Source: Pocillopora verrucosa
Taxonomy: Eukaryota > Cnidaria > Anthozoa > Scleractinia > Pocilloporidae
DNA length: 64,000 nt
Reading direction: 5' to 3'
Assembly: GCF_036669915.1 (NCBI RefSeq)
Contig: NC_089320.1
Coordinates: forward strand, 8,514,733-8,578,732
Position 1 is the first letter of the stretch. Each line of letters begins with the position of its first letter. Below, in pieces: positions 37,801 to 51,300 of this stretch. Below the pieces are notes generated by a model, which was not told the origin of the DNA, made no database searches, and saw nothing but the letters and a program-made list of their open reading frames with translations. The position numbers and the translations under genes were made by a program.

Positions 37801-38378
37801 ATTCTTAAAAGGCTCAGAGGCTAATATGGAACATTTAAGTTCATGTAGGTGTGTTTAAAACCCCACTTTTCTTTGAATATGGAACAAATCTCTTGATCTC
37901 CCATACATTTCACTTTATCTCTCTTAGATAAGATTGTGTGAATTTGGATGATTTTCAATGAAAGAAAACAATTGAAATTTAGTTGAAAAGGTCTCCAGTC
38001 TCCAGTTCCCTAAATCATTTAAGAAAATGTTTTTAACACACCAATTTTCTTGTTAAAGTAGTGGTATTGAAGATAAGGTTGATTTATGAATCAAGCTTTA
38101 AGTGACAAAATAAATCACACTTTTATGATATTAGGGAGATAATGGACAATAGAAAGAAGGATAATATTTATATCAAGCTTAAAGCAGAAGGTTTATTGTT
38201 GAGTTAGAGGCACAAAAAATCTTAGAAACCGTGTTATCTGATAAAATAATGTAGCAGTAGAAATTGTTTGATATTTGAATTTATACGTTTCCTCAAAGTT
38301 ACATTAAGGTTGTATCTATTTCCTGCTGAGGGAATTCCATGCATTTGTTCCCTTACAGTTCGTTAAATATACTATTGA
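37801..38378. other. Likely 3' UTR of the four-repeat protein and flank
   Basis: AATAAA at 38109-38114 may end the transcript. Nothing else is recognised. Confidence 0.45.
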
Positions 38379-38665
38379 TAGCGGAGCTCGTAGAGCGTAG
38401 CCCCATAATTATACAAAGTAGTAGTAACCCATCAAGCCGAAAAAATTTGGATGTACGACCGTACAAGGTGCTACTTTTTTCATGCGTGGTCAACTGTACC
38501 GCGGGCACGCCAACGCCACGGCTTTGTTTAGTTGTCCAGTGGTCAGTGCACTGGGCTCCGAGTCGGACGACCCGGGTTCTAGTCTTGGCTGGGGCAAGGC
38601 GTTGTGCCCTCGAGACGTACGGGGAAAAAAATGCGAGCTCCGGTTTTAGGCTTGGTTAAATATAT
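38379..38665 (+). mobile_element. tRNA-derived SINE
   Basis: The 5' part matches 16945-17090. It is followed by a tRNA-like block with A-box-like AGTGGTCAGTGCACTGG (about 38538) and B-box-like GGGTTCTAGTC, and an A-run. The 106-codon frame across it is accidental. Confidence 0.65.
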
Positions 38666-40891
38666 ACATTAGCTAATACTTGCATAAGGAAAGTACAGTG
38701 TAATACAATTGATGTTTTACATTTCTTATATTATAATTGTGGATGTTAACTATTGTCCTAGAAAATGTATCAAATAGGAAGGCATTTTCTTGTTGTGTTT
38801 TTTTATCATAAAAATTGTAGTATGTAATAGGTCTGGAGCTAAATTATCATCAAATACATGGTTAGTTAGGTGGCGTCATTTTTTTTCTGTGGGCTATCGA
38901 TTTAGGTATTCTGTTGGCGAGTAGGAGCAAAGAACATGTGTGCATGTAAACAAGCATTCTTAACAGGCCATTTGTTCATTTGTCCTCAATTTACCGGTCT
39001 CTAGTCAACCTACCTTTGTCCTGCCAATATTTCCATCTTTTCCACATGACAACGACAGGCTGAATTTAAAATAAAGCCTTTGTAGGTTCTCGATCCAAAT
39101 CAGACCAAGAAACATTTTGGAAGCAACTCCGAAGTGAGGGTTTCACCCTCTGACCGTGAGATGCCGATAAAGGCATTTTACTTTAAACATTAGAGACTAA
39201 AAGAGGAGGCCTGTGCTGCAACCACCACGTTTTACGGTGATGACGCCTCAGAAACTCAAAAGCGTTGTGCTGCCCAGATGTTGAAAACCTGCCCCCAATA
39301 CCAGGCCTGAACAAGTAATTTCTCGCACCCGTTTTGAATTCGCTTTCAGAAAGTTAGCCGCTGTTGTGGGGATCTATTACGCTTTGTTAGAGCGTTATAA
39401 TACTCGCATCAGTGTTGAAGAAAGCTACTCATTGTGGAAGCTTTTCTTCCTCTTCAGGGTGGACGATATGGAAAACGATGCACGCCTGAATTTAAAATGG
39501 GGTTATTAACGATGGGTATTGTAGTTAATCTAGCAACTGGAAAGGATGAAAATTTACGAGAAAAAAAAAAAAAGAAGGAAAAAGAAAAACCAAAATAAAT
39601 CAACGGGTGGGTCACCACAATGTTCGACGACCAGTTTTAGAGATCTAGCTGATATTCCGGTAGCCCAGTGTAAAAGTCGTTTTCTTTGTAAACACAATGA
39701 AGTACGCACAGAATGGGTCCGCAATTGGGGAAGCTTGTTCTTCACCAGCTGATGGTTAATGGAGTCAATTGATTCCTCCTTGACATCGCGTTCGGAGTTT
39801 CAGAAGTTCACGAAGCCGTACTTGCGGAGAACTTGTTTACTCAATTGTTTTAAATTTGTTTTCATTTTGCCATAAATTTAGTAAAGTGTAATTCACGCTT
39901 AGCTGCCAAGGTTGCGCCTGTAACCGAAGGCAATCACACAAAACTGACCTATCCGAAAACAGGAAACATTTCCAGGATTACTTTTAATGAATCCCTCCTT
40001 GAATTTTAACCATCTTAGTTTGCTTTGGTGATAGGCACTGATTGGCAAAATTGACTCTATTATTCTTTGCCACTGCGACTGGTTGATTGCGTTTGACAGA
40101 TAACCAAGTAACAATAATTGCTCTCTTTACGACTTCGACGAAGGTAATTTTTTTGACATACCAGTTAATGAGCCAGAGAATACATGTGCACTTAAGAGAA
40201 TTTTTCATCCCAATCTCGCTTCCTTCTTCCTATTTCTAATCAGACAACCCAAGTTTGAGTAATTGTTTGCCAAATGTGTACACACTACACCGTGACATGG
40301 TTATATTTCAGGTAAAAGTTTTTCAACAGAGGCAACAGAGGCACGGTACAAAATTCACCAAGTTCGTCAAAATTCAAACTTAGGATGAGTATTCTTCACA
40401 AGGAAGAAGCTTATAAAGGTGAAAGAGTTTGTTTGTCTCCGGCTCTCCGAAAACAGTTCTTTGTTGATGGATTAGTGACGGAAATAGGAATTAACCATCA
40501 CACGTTTTTATTACAGCCTAATTTGTTCCTTTAGGTCCCAAGAGGGCACCTGAAGTAAAACCAAGTAATTTTAACTTAAGTAAAACGGAAAAGATTTATT
40601 CAGGATGACGCATTCAACTGTCTCATTTGGGTAAACCGATAGTTTGGCTCTATGTAATTCCGAAGTTTTTTCGCGCACAAGTTATGGGAGGTCTCTTCAG
40701 CAGAGAAGAGGCCTGATATCCTTGTTACTAAAACAAAAGATTACATGTACATCTTGACTTCATCATATTGTCCACGATGTGAAATCTGGTCCTAGGACTA
40801 CGAAGTGACGCTTTGCTACGGAAAATTGTTTCAGAAATATTTATAGCGCAAATGACTTTCAGCTGTACACTGCCAGTTTTTTAGTGTACAC
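38666..40891. other. Intergenic; nothing supported
   Basis: A (A)n tract lies at about 39561-39575. Frames on both strands are short and without family resemblance. Confidence 0.4.
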
Positions 40892-41404
40892 ATGATGAAG
40901 ACTCTTCAGTCCCGAAAGGTCGGACGAAGCAAATACCGACGGAAACTTGGTAAAATTTCCTTGGATACCGAGACTAGTGTCAATGATGGTTTTGGTGATG
41001 AACTAAATGAGATTCCAGGACACTTCATGTACAATGAAGAGAACGACGCAATCCAACAAGTTTTAAAACTACCAGATATTTCTGTCAACGATGGCACTGA
41101 ACACAGGGAAGGAAACAAACCTGATTTAAGTTTGCCACCTATCAGCGGGGATGACAAAGGCTCTAATGAATACAGAAAACATAATAGCGGCCAAACAAAG
41201 CTGCCAAAAATAAAGGCTGAACCACGAAATAACTCTGTTACGCAATCATGTTGGTTAGAGAGACACGATGTGTCTTCTATAAGCTGGAAAAAGGCATTGG
41301 ATGTTTTGGACGATAAAGCCAGAGATTTTGCCGGAAAACATCACAAACGACCTAAAAGAGACATATCTGACCAAGGCAGAAAAGAAATTGTCAAGAAGAG
41401 TTGA
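40892..41404 (+). CDS. Hypothetical 170-residue hydrophilic protein
   Basis: Single open frame from ATG to TGA with unbiased, coding-like composition. It begins basic (SRKVGRSKYRRKLGK), has an acidic middle with a repeated PxIS motif (KLPDISVNDG and LPPISGDDKG) and ends basic (KHHKRPKRDISDQGRKE), like a small nuclear or disordered protein. There is no signal peptide or membrane segment. The ATG follows CAGTTTTTTAG, so an upstream 5' UTR intron is possible. Possible AATAAA at 42107. I do not recognise the family; it could be lineage-specific. It converges on the LSG1 gene, whose 3' end lies about 1 kb away. Confidence 0.5.
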   Translation: MMKTLQSRKVGRSKYRRKLGKISLDTETSVNDGFGDELNEIPGHFMYNEENDAIQQVLKLPDISVNDGTEHREGNKPDLSLPPISGDDKGSNEYRKHNSGQTKLPKIKAEPRNNSVTQSCWLERHDVSSISWKKALDVLDDKARDFAGKHHKRPKRDISDQGRKEIVKKS

Positions 41405-42197
41405 AGAGATGATCAACAATTGAACATATATCAGTTTAAGTATTATAAACTAACACAACATCATAAGATACGTATTTTTCTGTTCCCTAAGTTGAAAATA
41501 AGATGAAAACTATTTCCGATTGATATCATAATCAGGAAACACAAAGTTTTTACACGACAATCAGTAAATAGAAGCAGTCATTCTTGTTTCTAACTTATTA
41601 AAAAGGAAAGACATTAGATGACGAATTATAGTTATTTATAACTACCTGGTTTAACACAAACTTTCACAACTGCAACACACTTAAAACGTTGACTCGCTAA
41701 TACATTTACGGGCATAAAGATTACCTTTTTACTTTGTTTGTAAGATTCAGTTATGAAGTGACTCGCCGCTAGACCAGATGACTCACAATTGAACTCATGT
41801 ATATTAGTGGGATTAGGATTTCACATCTTTCACGCTATTGGCAATACCTGTCCTCTTTTAAATTTAAGAGGTACTTTTATTCATCCCAACACTAAAAGGC
41901 TACCAACAGACCACTTGGGATATGAAGAGCAATCTATTTTGTTTAATTACTCTCTCTGTTTTTAGTACCGCGTTCTCTGCATCCGACTCTCATCATCATT
42001 TCACATAAGAGAATCGTGTGAATTACCACTGGAAGGAAACCAACTTTGGCCATTCATCTGACTACGACCTTGTGTTTCGGTAGTAATTTTGTGAGAAACT
42101 GCGTGCAATAAAATATTAAAATTATGGATGGTAAGTCAGGCATGTATTAGAGAAAACTTTTCAACCTGACCACCGCTGACTTATTACCGGTTATCGT

Positions 42198-42203
42198 TTT
42201 ATT
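42198..42203 (-). promoter_or_regulatory. Polyadenylation signal of LSG1
   Basis: AATAAA on the minus strand about 190 nt past the LSG1 stop codon. Confidence 0.45.
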
Positions 42204-42389
42204 TGGTATTCTCGTCACAAAAACCAGTTAAGACGTTGGCTAAACATGATATCAAAATGATCAAGGAAAGTTGATTAAAGTTGCTCCTTTTTTTCTGCTC
42301 TCTCTTAATGGTGATAGCTGGGGAAAATTGTCGACAACAAGTAAAAAACAGAGTTACTACAAATATGATGCCTGTGATCCACATGATTT

Positions 42390-45300
42390 TTACTTGTTCA
42401 CAAGCCTACGGAGCTTCTCCCTCTTGTTTCTATTATAGTGTTTCTTCCATGGTTTATAAGGCATGCCCGCATTACCCTCTAGTGCTGGGATTGCCGCCGC
42501 CCCATATTGGCTTGACTCTGTGGCGTGAAAACCTCGCGTAAACCAGCGAACTTGCCCCTGCTAAAAATAAAACAAACAGACAAAGATTTTTGTCGCTGTA
42601 ATTGTTATTTTCTCTTCTAGCTGTAAATTGTAAAGTGCCTTAAGCTCTCTCCTCTTTTAATAAATCATAATCTATAATTAATTATATAATAAGCTCAGTT
42701 ATGCACGCATTCTGATTAGCTCTCACTTATGATCTATTGGAGGACAGACGTATAGATGACGTCATCATTAAAACTTTTTTCCCATATATTTTAATTCTTT
42801 ATTATATAAAACAAATAGATTCCATGTTGCCGTGCGTCTGTTCAGTAATAGATCACAGAGGACGTCAAAATGTGGTGAGAACATCAGTAACACACTCGGC
42901 TGCACCTCGTGTGCCACTTTTTTGTTCCTCCACATTTTGACGTCATCTGTGATCTATTACTGAACAGACGCACGGCAACTTGGAATCTATTTGTTAAATG
43001 ACAAAGAGTCTCTGGAGAGGGAAGAGAAGTTGAATGATCTATGCTGGACGAATTACCTGTTTAAAGAAGTTCTTGTCCACATCGCTTGTCTAAATATGAG
43101 ACAGTAATTGGTAAATCAGAGGTCATGCTCTAGGATCAACGTAAGTAATTCACAGCAGACAAGGAAACATTACTGAACAAACTGCAAGATATTTGGACAA
43201 TCACTTCACATTTCGCAAGCATTTTTTTCAAAATTGCCTCCTTCACTATCCACTGGTATTCTGCAAAGCCTAGGAGCAGTTCCTCTTTCCCGGCCTAGGT
43301 CCGTCGCGTGTGTTAAAAGAAAGTGGCGACAAAAGTCCTGTAGCACATAAACTCTGCGTGCGGTGAGCGGGGTTACGCCGCGCTTACTAACAGACACAAT
43401 TATTTTTTCGCCGAATTTCATTGCCTCGCGTGATAGACGGCGCTTTTTTCCTTCTTTTTTTTTTTTTAGAAGTTATTACTATAATTTTCTTCCACTCATG
43501 GACAGTTTTGAAGCAAATTGGACGACCAACTTTCATTTCTCAAGGCAAACATCAAAACTGCAACCTAAGCTATTTTTGTCATTTTTCAAAATTTCAGTCT
43601 GGATAACCTTCACTGCAAACAAGCGTACCGACAAGTGTACCTGCTTCTGGGCTCTCTTTTTGGCTTGCTTATCTTTTCTTTCAATGTCAGCGATGCTTTG
43701 TAGTTTGTATCCAATCTGCTGAAATTCACTTTCGTCCTGTCCAGGAGGTGCAATGCAATAGAGAAGTTTGCCCTGCGTAAGATAAAAACACCTCAGTACA
43801 AAATTTCCTTCAAGAGGATACACAAGATTTGTGTTGTGTAAGAAGAGGGCAAGACAACTTACCGATGTACATCATCAGCTGAATCACATACCTTAACATA
43901 ATCCTTGAGAATGTATCGAGCTGACCTGGATTCATCCGGGATACCATGTGATGTCATAAAACCTCTGGTATCTGAGAAAAAATTTTCCCCAATCATTAAG
44001 TCAATGCTCCCTTATATTTTACTGCCAGTTCTAAAGCTCTAATTTCCTATTATCAACTTTCCCACTAAGGCTTATCCCGCAAGAAATTACCTAGTTTAAA
44101 ATTCCATACTGTGATTGCTTAAAAACAACAACAACATATAGTCATTATTTACCCCTGAAAAGTAGATTTTGTTCGACTACTTGGATGTCCAAAGCCGGCC
44201 AGTTACGGCGGTGGGCATTGCGAAGAAACAGGAGCAAGGGCAAAATAAGCTAGAGGCCAACGCTATGACACTGGCTGTTCTCGAATAATAAAGAACGAGA
44301 AACTACTTGATTACAGGATTGAAAGTAGATGTAACAGATTCGACTTTTTCCATGGGCTTGTTAAAATTTGCAAAATTTACAAATAAAACTGTTTTCCGTG
44401 GCTCTGCTACGGATTTTACCTTTTTTTCATCATATTTCTTTCTTTCTTCCTTTGTTATGTAAATTAATATGTGAAAAGGTATTGTAGATACAATGACTTG
44501 TGAAAATTTGACAAATTTAACCAAATCTAGCGAACATTTTATGAATCACGAAAATGAGCTCAACTTACAGCCATAAGAGGAGAGTAGCTCTTCGGCATGA
44601 GGAGCTCTGTTGGGATCCTCTCCCTCCTGGGGTGGGACAATGTTTATACCATACACTACTTCAAGAACACCGCGAGGGATTCTCTGACAAAGGTGGTTTC
44701 AGTTAAAGGAAACAGTATAATCTAATAGTCTACTTCCAAAAGTTTCCGGATTGCAAATAAAAAAATTATGAAACAACAGATTAAGTAAAAATCTACGCAA
44801 AGCTACAAGCCAGTTCGATTAGTGCAATAGGCCTGCTAAAGAGGCAAGCTCAGCTTTCTTTGTCTCAATGGTACATCGGAATTCAGGATGCAAGTACGAA
44901 CTGTAGAGTAGCATTCCGTTTGATTGAGACATCTCCAATAACAGTTAAGGCAGATATAAAGACTACCTAGGAACTTGAACATCACAAAAACTTAACTTTA
45001 ATCAGCTAGCATTAGCACTGCTATTCATTCCTACAATTCTAAAAAGTATGCAAATTATCTACAAGGGAAGCAAAACAACAAAGGAATTCCAAAGAATCAG
45101 ACATATGTAAGAGTAATATGGTATTTTACGAAGTGGCCCAACAATAAAAAAAAGATTGTGGCAGTGTAGGAAAGCGCACAAAGTAACTTCGATGTAAGAT
45201 TACTGAGTCAACAATGGCCGACATGTAAAGGATATCAGAGACACAGCTGGGACGTGGTCTCTCATTTGGTCAATCGGTAATATCCCATTAAGGATCATGT

Positions 45301-48300
45301 CGGCTTTAGTGGACACAAACGATGGGAAGACCAAGCCTGGACAGTCACACAGCAGCACCTCATCATTGACATACAGTGTCTGAAATAAAACAGTCGTAAA
45401 ATATTTACAAGCAAAAAGGACGCGCTTCGCGATTTTCATCTGCGAGCTTGTGATACTGACTGAGTACTCAGGCTTTGTGTGTTAACCACAACTACTTCAA
45501 TTTGGTAAAATGTTCAATACCTGAAAGTGCTTTGTTCGTCCAGGAGTAGCTGATACTGGGACTTTCTTGTCATTTAGAAGTGTGTTGATCGTTGAACTTT
45601 TCCCCACATTGGGATAACCAACCTGTTCAAGGTGTGATGAAAAATGGACATGAACGAGTGAAGTTTTTATGTACAAGATAAGAATCACTCCTAGAGTGTG
45701 ATAATTCATTGTATTCTGCTTCAAACCGAAATACCTACCTATGGTAGTAAACATCTACCACATTTATCGACACTGAGGTATATAATGAAGAAAAAGCCAA
45801 AACAATGCTGCTTTAAACTAGCCAAATGACCTGTGTTCATTACGAAAATCATTAGGAATCAAAGCTACTTAGCGATGAATTACAGGAACACTTAAAATCG
45901 ACCCAACATGGAAGTTTTTGTTGCTTGAGCCTCCTGTCGCATTCTCTGGACACTGTGTAAACTAAACAACTTTTTTCAATTTTTGGAGTTTTTTTACTTA
46001 AAACAGTCGCCCAGTTGATCAAAATTATTTCCTCTCTAGTAAATGTCCCAAAACGGGAAACAAATTCATTTGTTCTTTTGTCTAGGCAAGTCAATGGGTA
46101 CGAGTTATTCACCTGAGTGGTATACCCAATGGACACATCTCGAGTTTACTTACCAAACCAACAGTAGTGAGGATACTGTGTGAATCACCAACTGTGTTTT
46201 GTATCTTTTTTGTATGTAGCATTTGAAACAAAGCTAACAATTCGTCTCTCGTTAGTAGCTTTGCTGAGAACTCATCATCAAAGCTTTCAAAGTCTGTAGT
46301 AGACTGTTCAACAACCTCAGATGTATTTTCCAAGCAGGGATCAAGACTGTTATCAGTTGTTTCTCTTTCTTTGAGTTCTTTCTTTGAGGATATTTCATTC
46401 ACTGAGCCATGACCAGATAAACTACCAGCCTTTGTAGTGACAGAAAGTTGTTTCACTTTTTCTGAATCCAAGGACTGTTCACTTTCATAGGAATACAAAG
46501 AACTGTTACCTTTGTCTTCAACATTTGACTTAAAATGTTTCAAGTCTGTGTCAAACGTGCTCTGTGGAGTTGACATTAAATCTTCACATTTATCTTCAGA
46601 TATCTTATCATGTGAAGTTAACGAAACTTGGTCTGCATCAGATACAGCATGAGGATCCTGAATAGTTGCTTGTTGATCGTCATTTTCAAAAGTCATTTGT
46701 GAGAGTTTTGACCACAATGTAACACTTTGTTCTTCATATTCTTCCCCTTCATCGTCTTCGTCCCCTTCTATTTTCTCTTCATCTTGTTCAGAGTTCTCTT
46801 CCTCTTCAGAAGCAGCATTTAGCTGAAAAGAAAAAAATATTTGAATTGACCACTTTTTGACGAAACATCTACTGCACGCCATTATCAAGAGAACATATTT
46901 ATATGAAAGTCATTTTCTGGCAAGAAGAAGAGTAAATAGCACGATTGTTTATCAAAGGGTATTTCCCCTTTCTCTAATGCAATTGTGACATTAAGTCTAT
47001 AAATTTATCAGAATGCTTTCAACTTTTATCAGAATCCTTTTTCAGAATAACCTATGTGGCTTGAAGCTTTCAGACACCTTGCTTGAAGAAAAAAAAACTA
47101 CATGAATATAAAAGCGATCTTCATAGTAATGAACACTACTTGAGCAGTAGTGAAGATAAGGCCTGAAAAAAAATTCAGGCCTGTTCGGGATTTGAACCCA
47201 TGACCCCTGTGATACCAGTGCAGTGCTTTACCAACTGAGCTAACGAGCCAACTGAGAGCTGGTTCCAAATAAACCCGTGAAGTGGCCAGTAAACAACTGT
47301 GAATATATGAACTGCAATTAAAGCCGTGAATATGAAAGCCATCTTCACAGTAATGAACATGGGTTCAAATCCCGTACTGGCCAGAATTTTTTTTCAGGCC
47401 TTATTTTCACTACTGCTCAAGTAGTGTTCATTAGTGAGAAGATCGCTTTCATATTCACGTCTTTATCTGCAGTTCAAATATATGACTTTCATATATTCAC
47501 AGTCATTGACAAAAAACTACATTTAAAACTTTATGTTTGCAACATCTAAACTGGACTTACAACTGAGAGCCGCTCAGTCTCTTGTTGTGCAGACCAGAAA
47601 GCCACTGGTAACCCAATACTCCTGAAATATCTTGACCAGGAATATCTGTGTGTTGTCAACAGACAAGAATCTCTAAGCAATAACAACATACTTGTGGTTG
47701 ATGCTCACTTATACAGAGGAGGAAGGAATGAATGAGTAACTGTTTGGAACATATTCATATTCATGGTCAAAAAGTTTACCAGATCCATCATTCAACTGTT
47801 GTCTACATAAATCAACTATTGGTGAAGTTGCTCATTACGTTTTTCCTTATTGTCATAAGGATAGTAATTATTTTTCATGTCAACCAGGTCTGATTGGTTG
47901 CAATATGAAATTATTGAATGTCAACTTCAAAAAACTTTTTACAATAATGGTTAAGTTTTTACCTCTGCTCTAGAGATAACAAGTCTGCTTTATTTATAAG
48001 AAGGAGGTTGCATTTTTTTGGATCCACTTCTATCACATAATTCTCCTAGAAAGAAGTAAAATTGGATTTTAGAGCAAACCAATGCTAACAAATTTCATTT
48101 ACAAAAAACACCTCCCCATCATGTTCCATGAAGTATGCACAGTTTATGTACCCCAGATGCACTTAGGAAATTGAATAACATTTAAGACACAAGAACTTTA
48201 GCACATTCCTTGTGTTAACAAGGAGACAAAGGTTCTGGTTATTCCTCATGGTGCAAGGACAGGGACATCTCACGTAGACCTGTTACTGCACCACCCTCAC

Positions 48301-51300
48301 CTGGATTGGTCATTCTTCAGTTTATGAGGCACTATGCCTATTCCTTCTTAGTTGAAGTGTAGTAACAGTCACCAATATTAAAAAAATTGAATGAAAACGA
48401 TTTCTTACCAAATCTTCACATCTAAACAAGAGGGGATTCCTTGCATCTACAATCTGGACAACCACATCACTATAGAGATAAAAAATGTTATTGATTAATT
48501 AAGGAATCCTCGAATTGTACAAAAAAAGGGACAGAGCATGTGGCTGCATGACTTAATTATCCAAAATTAAGTACAATTTGCAATGATAAACAAGCTAAGT
48601 GAAAGTAATAGTTCTGACCAAATTTTGATGAAGTTCAGGATTTTTTGTTTGACTTTACTGTGTTAAAATTACATGTACAAGTATTCCTGTTATTCAAATC
48701 ATCATATGTCTGCCTGTCAGCTGTTAAGTATGGTTCTAAAGAAATCTTCTACCTGCGTTCAATCACTCTCCACAACTGTCTCCAAAATGCAAGATTGCGC
48801 TCAAATGGTGTAAGAAGTATATATTCTTTCTCTTGCAACCTAGAGAAATTATTTCATTTTTAAGGAATTACTCAGTGTGGATATTTGGGGAAATACCTGT
48901 TAAAGGGATGCTCATGTATTAATAATCCAAGTGTGTAGTATAAATTTTATCAAGGCAATGATAGTTAATTCTTATATTATTATAATTATACTAATGATAA
49001 TAACAATCAACAATCATTACTAACAGTAATTATCAATGGAATTCATAAAAGTCATTTAATATTGGTTATAATAGCTATGATGAGATCAAAACACCTTAAG
49101 ATTTTCTCAACTACTCACAGTCAACTTTTACCTTTATGACGGAACTTTTAATAAAACATATTTGATACTGTTCTTGTATATGTTACAAAAACATGACCAC
49201 ATGTTGTTTAAGAGAGCATATCATGCATGTTAAATGACAGCTTCATTTAACTTGTGCTAGAGATCCTTTTGTTCACTGCTGATGAAAAAACTGGAATGAT
49301 AAAAATCTCTATGACACCCATCCATTTCAACCAATGCATGTTTATAAAAATCACTGTGCTGAACCTAACTAAGATGTTCCACTTTATGGAAGGAAAGATT
49401 CTTACTGGGCAAGGTGTCTTCTCCATTCAAGAAAACTGTCCTTTTCTATTTGGTCTAGATCCTCAGCTGTCATGTGCTCATTCCAGTTTGGCCTTTAAGG
49501 TAAAAATCATAATCATGTTATCAATTTCTGACAATCATGAGCCATGGTCCTTAATGGAAATGCACTCTATCAACATAGTGGTTCAAATTTTCTTTCTGAA
49601 GTCCACTCTTATTCTTAGCACTAATTGCATTTTTTTTTAACCCTCATTTTTACTGGCTTTCCATTGCATAAAAATAGCATCTTCCTTAGTTTTCTTTGTC
49701 TGCTGTTTGTCCTGCTTCTTTATTTTTTTTTTCTGCTTTTTTGTGTTTTGTGTGGGTGTGCATGCATGAGAGGTATCTGACCCCAAAATACATTAATAAA
49801 TCACACTAAGTGTGGCTGGTGTATCTTTCTAGCCCTTTCTGGTAATGAAGGGCAGCCTGTACTCTTTGAAATACATGTAGTTTATAACTGCTGTTACTTG
49901 ACTTGTAACTATCAGGAACAAAAAATGAAGTTGTTGATATTGCTCAAAAGTTCAAAAACCAGTTTAATATGTATTTTCATTTGTCTTTGATCTTTTACCA
50001 TGATAAAAGAGAAAGAGCACAAGAATAAAACTGCTTTGAAAATTTTGAAGCCAAGGAAAAATTTAGACCACAAAATCAGTATGAATAAACCTGCGAGGAA
50101 TCCTGAGGAAATGCTGGTTGTCCCTCTGTGCTTGTTTAATGGCAGCAGCAGTTTCACTACTCAGGAGACCCTCATTACTCCCTGGTGTCACAATTGTTGT
50201 GTTCAACTTTTCTGTAATAAGAAAAATGTTTCAAAAGACAAATGTTCTACAAATGATTGACCATGTTATTGATATATGATTTTCATGTAGCAGTTTGACT
50301 ACCATAGCCTCCATCTTGAACTTTGCTTATATTTCTCCCTTTTCCATCTCTTCACAAATTTTTTTAAAGCAATGAGGTGCTGTACTGAACACAAAAAAGT
50401 ATTCTTGACTTAAACTGTGATTTTTACCATAATTACTCTGACTAAGATCAGCAGTTGTTCATGAACCAACTCTGAGATGTTATACATGCAAGGCCAGGTT
50501 ATTGAGATTTTTTTTGCCAAATGGTGGCATTCAGAATCAAATTTGTAATACATCTCAAGGCAATTTATATAAAGTTGCATGAAGGTTACTACTTGAAATC
50601 TCAAGGAGCCAATATTTAGGTCATCACTCAACCATGAAAAGTTTGTGGAATTTTGATAGCTGGCAGCTCTTATAACCATGAACACCAATAACATTTCTGG
50701 ATTATCTTGGTTGCATGAACAAAAATTTAACCACACTTGAGATAAATGTAACCATAATAAGTGATGGTCACAACATCACAAACATTTCCAAAATTTTATC
50801 AACCCTGAGACTTTTCTAAATTTCACAGTAATAACTAGATGAATAAAAGAATAAATCTCCTATAAAAGTCAGTCTCCTGGTATCATTTAAAGGGAAAGTA
50901 AGGTTTAGAAAAGTTTAGCCATATCAAAATTTCCTTACTTGCATTATCCTAAATGGCTATTCATTTGAGCTAAAAACAAGCATTTTCAAGTTAAAAACCA
51001 TCATCTTTGTTATAACATAACTATGACATAGCAATAGTCAAGCATGCTGACTTAAATTCCTGCTAAGATGGATGTGCAAAAGGAAAACAGCAATGAGGAG
51101 AGTCCTACTGATTAAATTCTCAACTTGGATTTTAAACCAGAGGGTGTAATACATCCATTTATGTTTCAAATACAACATAGCTTGTGTTCAGAGGAAGAAG
51201 AACCTCTGTTGACAAAGAAGGCCAGGAAATTGAGTTTCAAGGAGTAACATCCACCTACTTTTGTGACCACTGAAAGCCTACAGAAAACTAGAATATATAT

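Noticed and set aside
38339..38659. 106-codon plus-strand frame
   Set aside because: It runs through a SINE and has no family resemblance.
43533..43640. Read-through of LSG1 exon 14 into its intron as an alternative C-terminus
   Set aside because: Two further exons (43089-43057 and 42560-42390) restore the conserved FFKQ and basic C-terminal blocks of LSG1.
47177..47250. tRNA gene on the minus strand (A and B boxes present)
   Set aside because: The cloverleaf is imperfect, and the block is embedded in an inverted-repeat element with a second B box; it is better explained as a tRNA-derived repeat.
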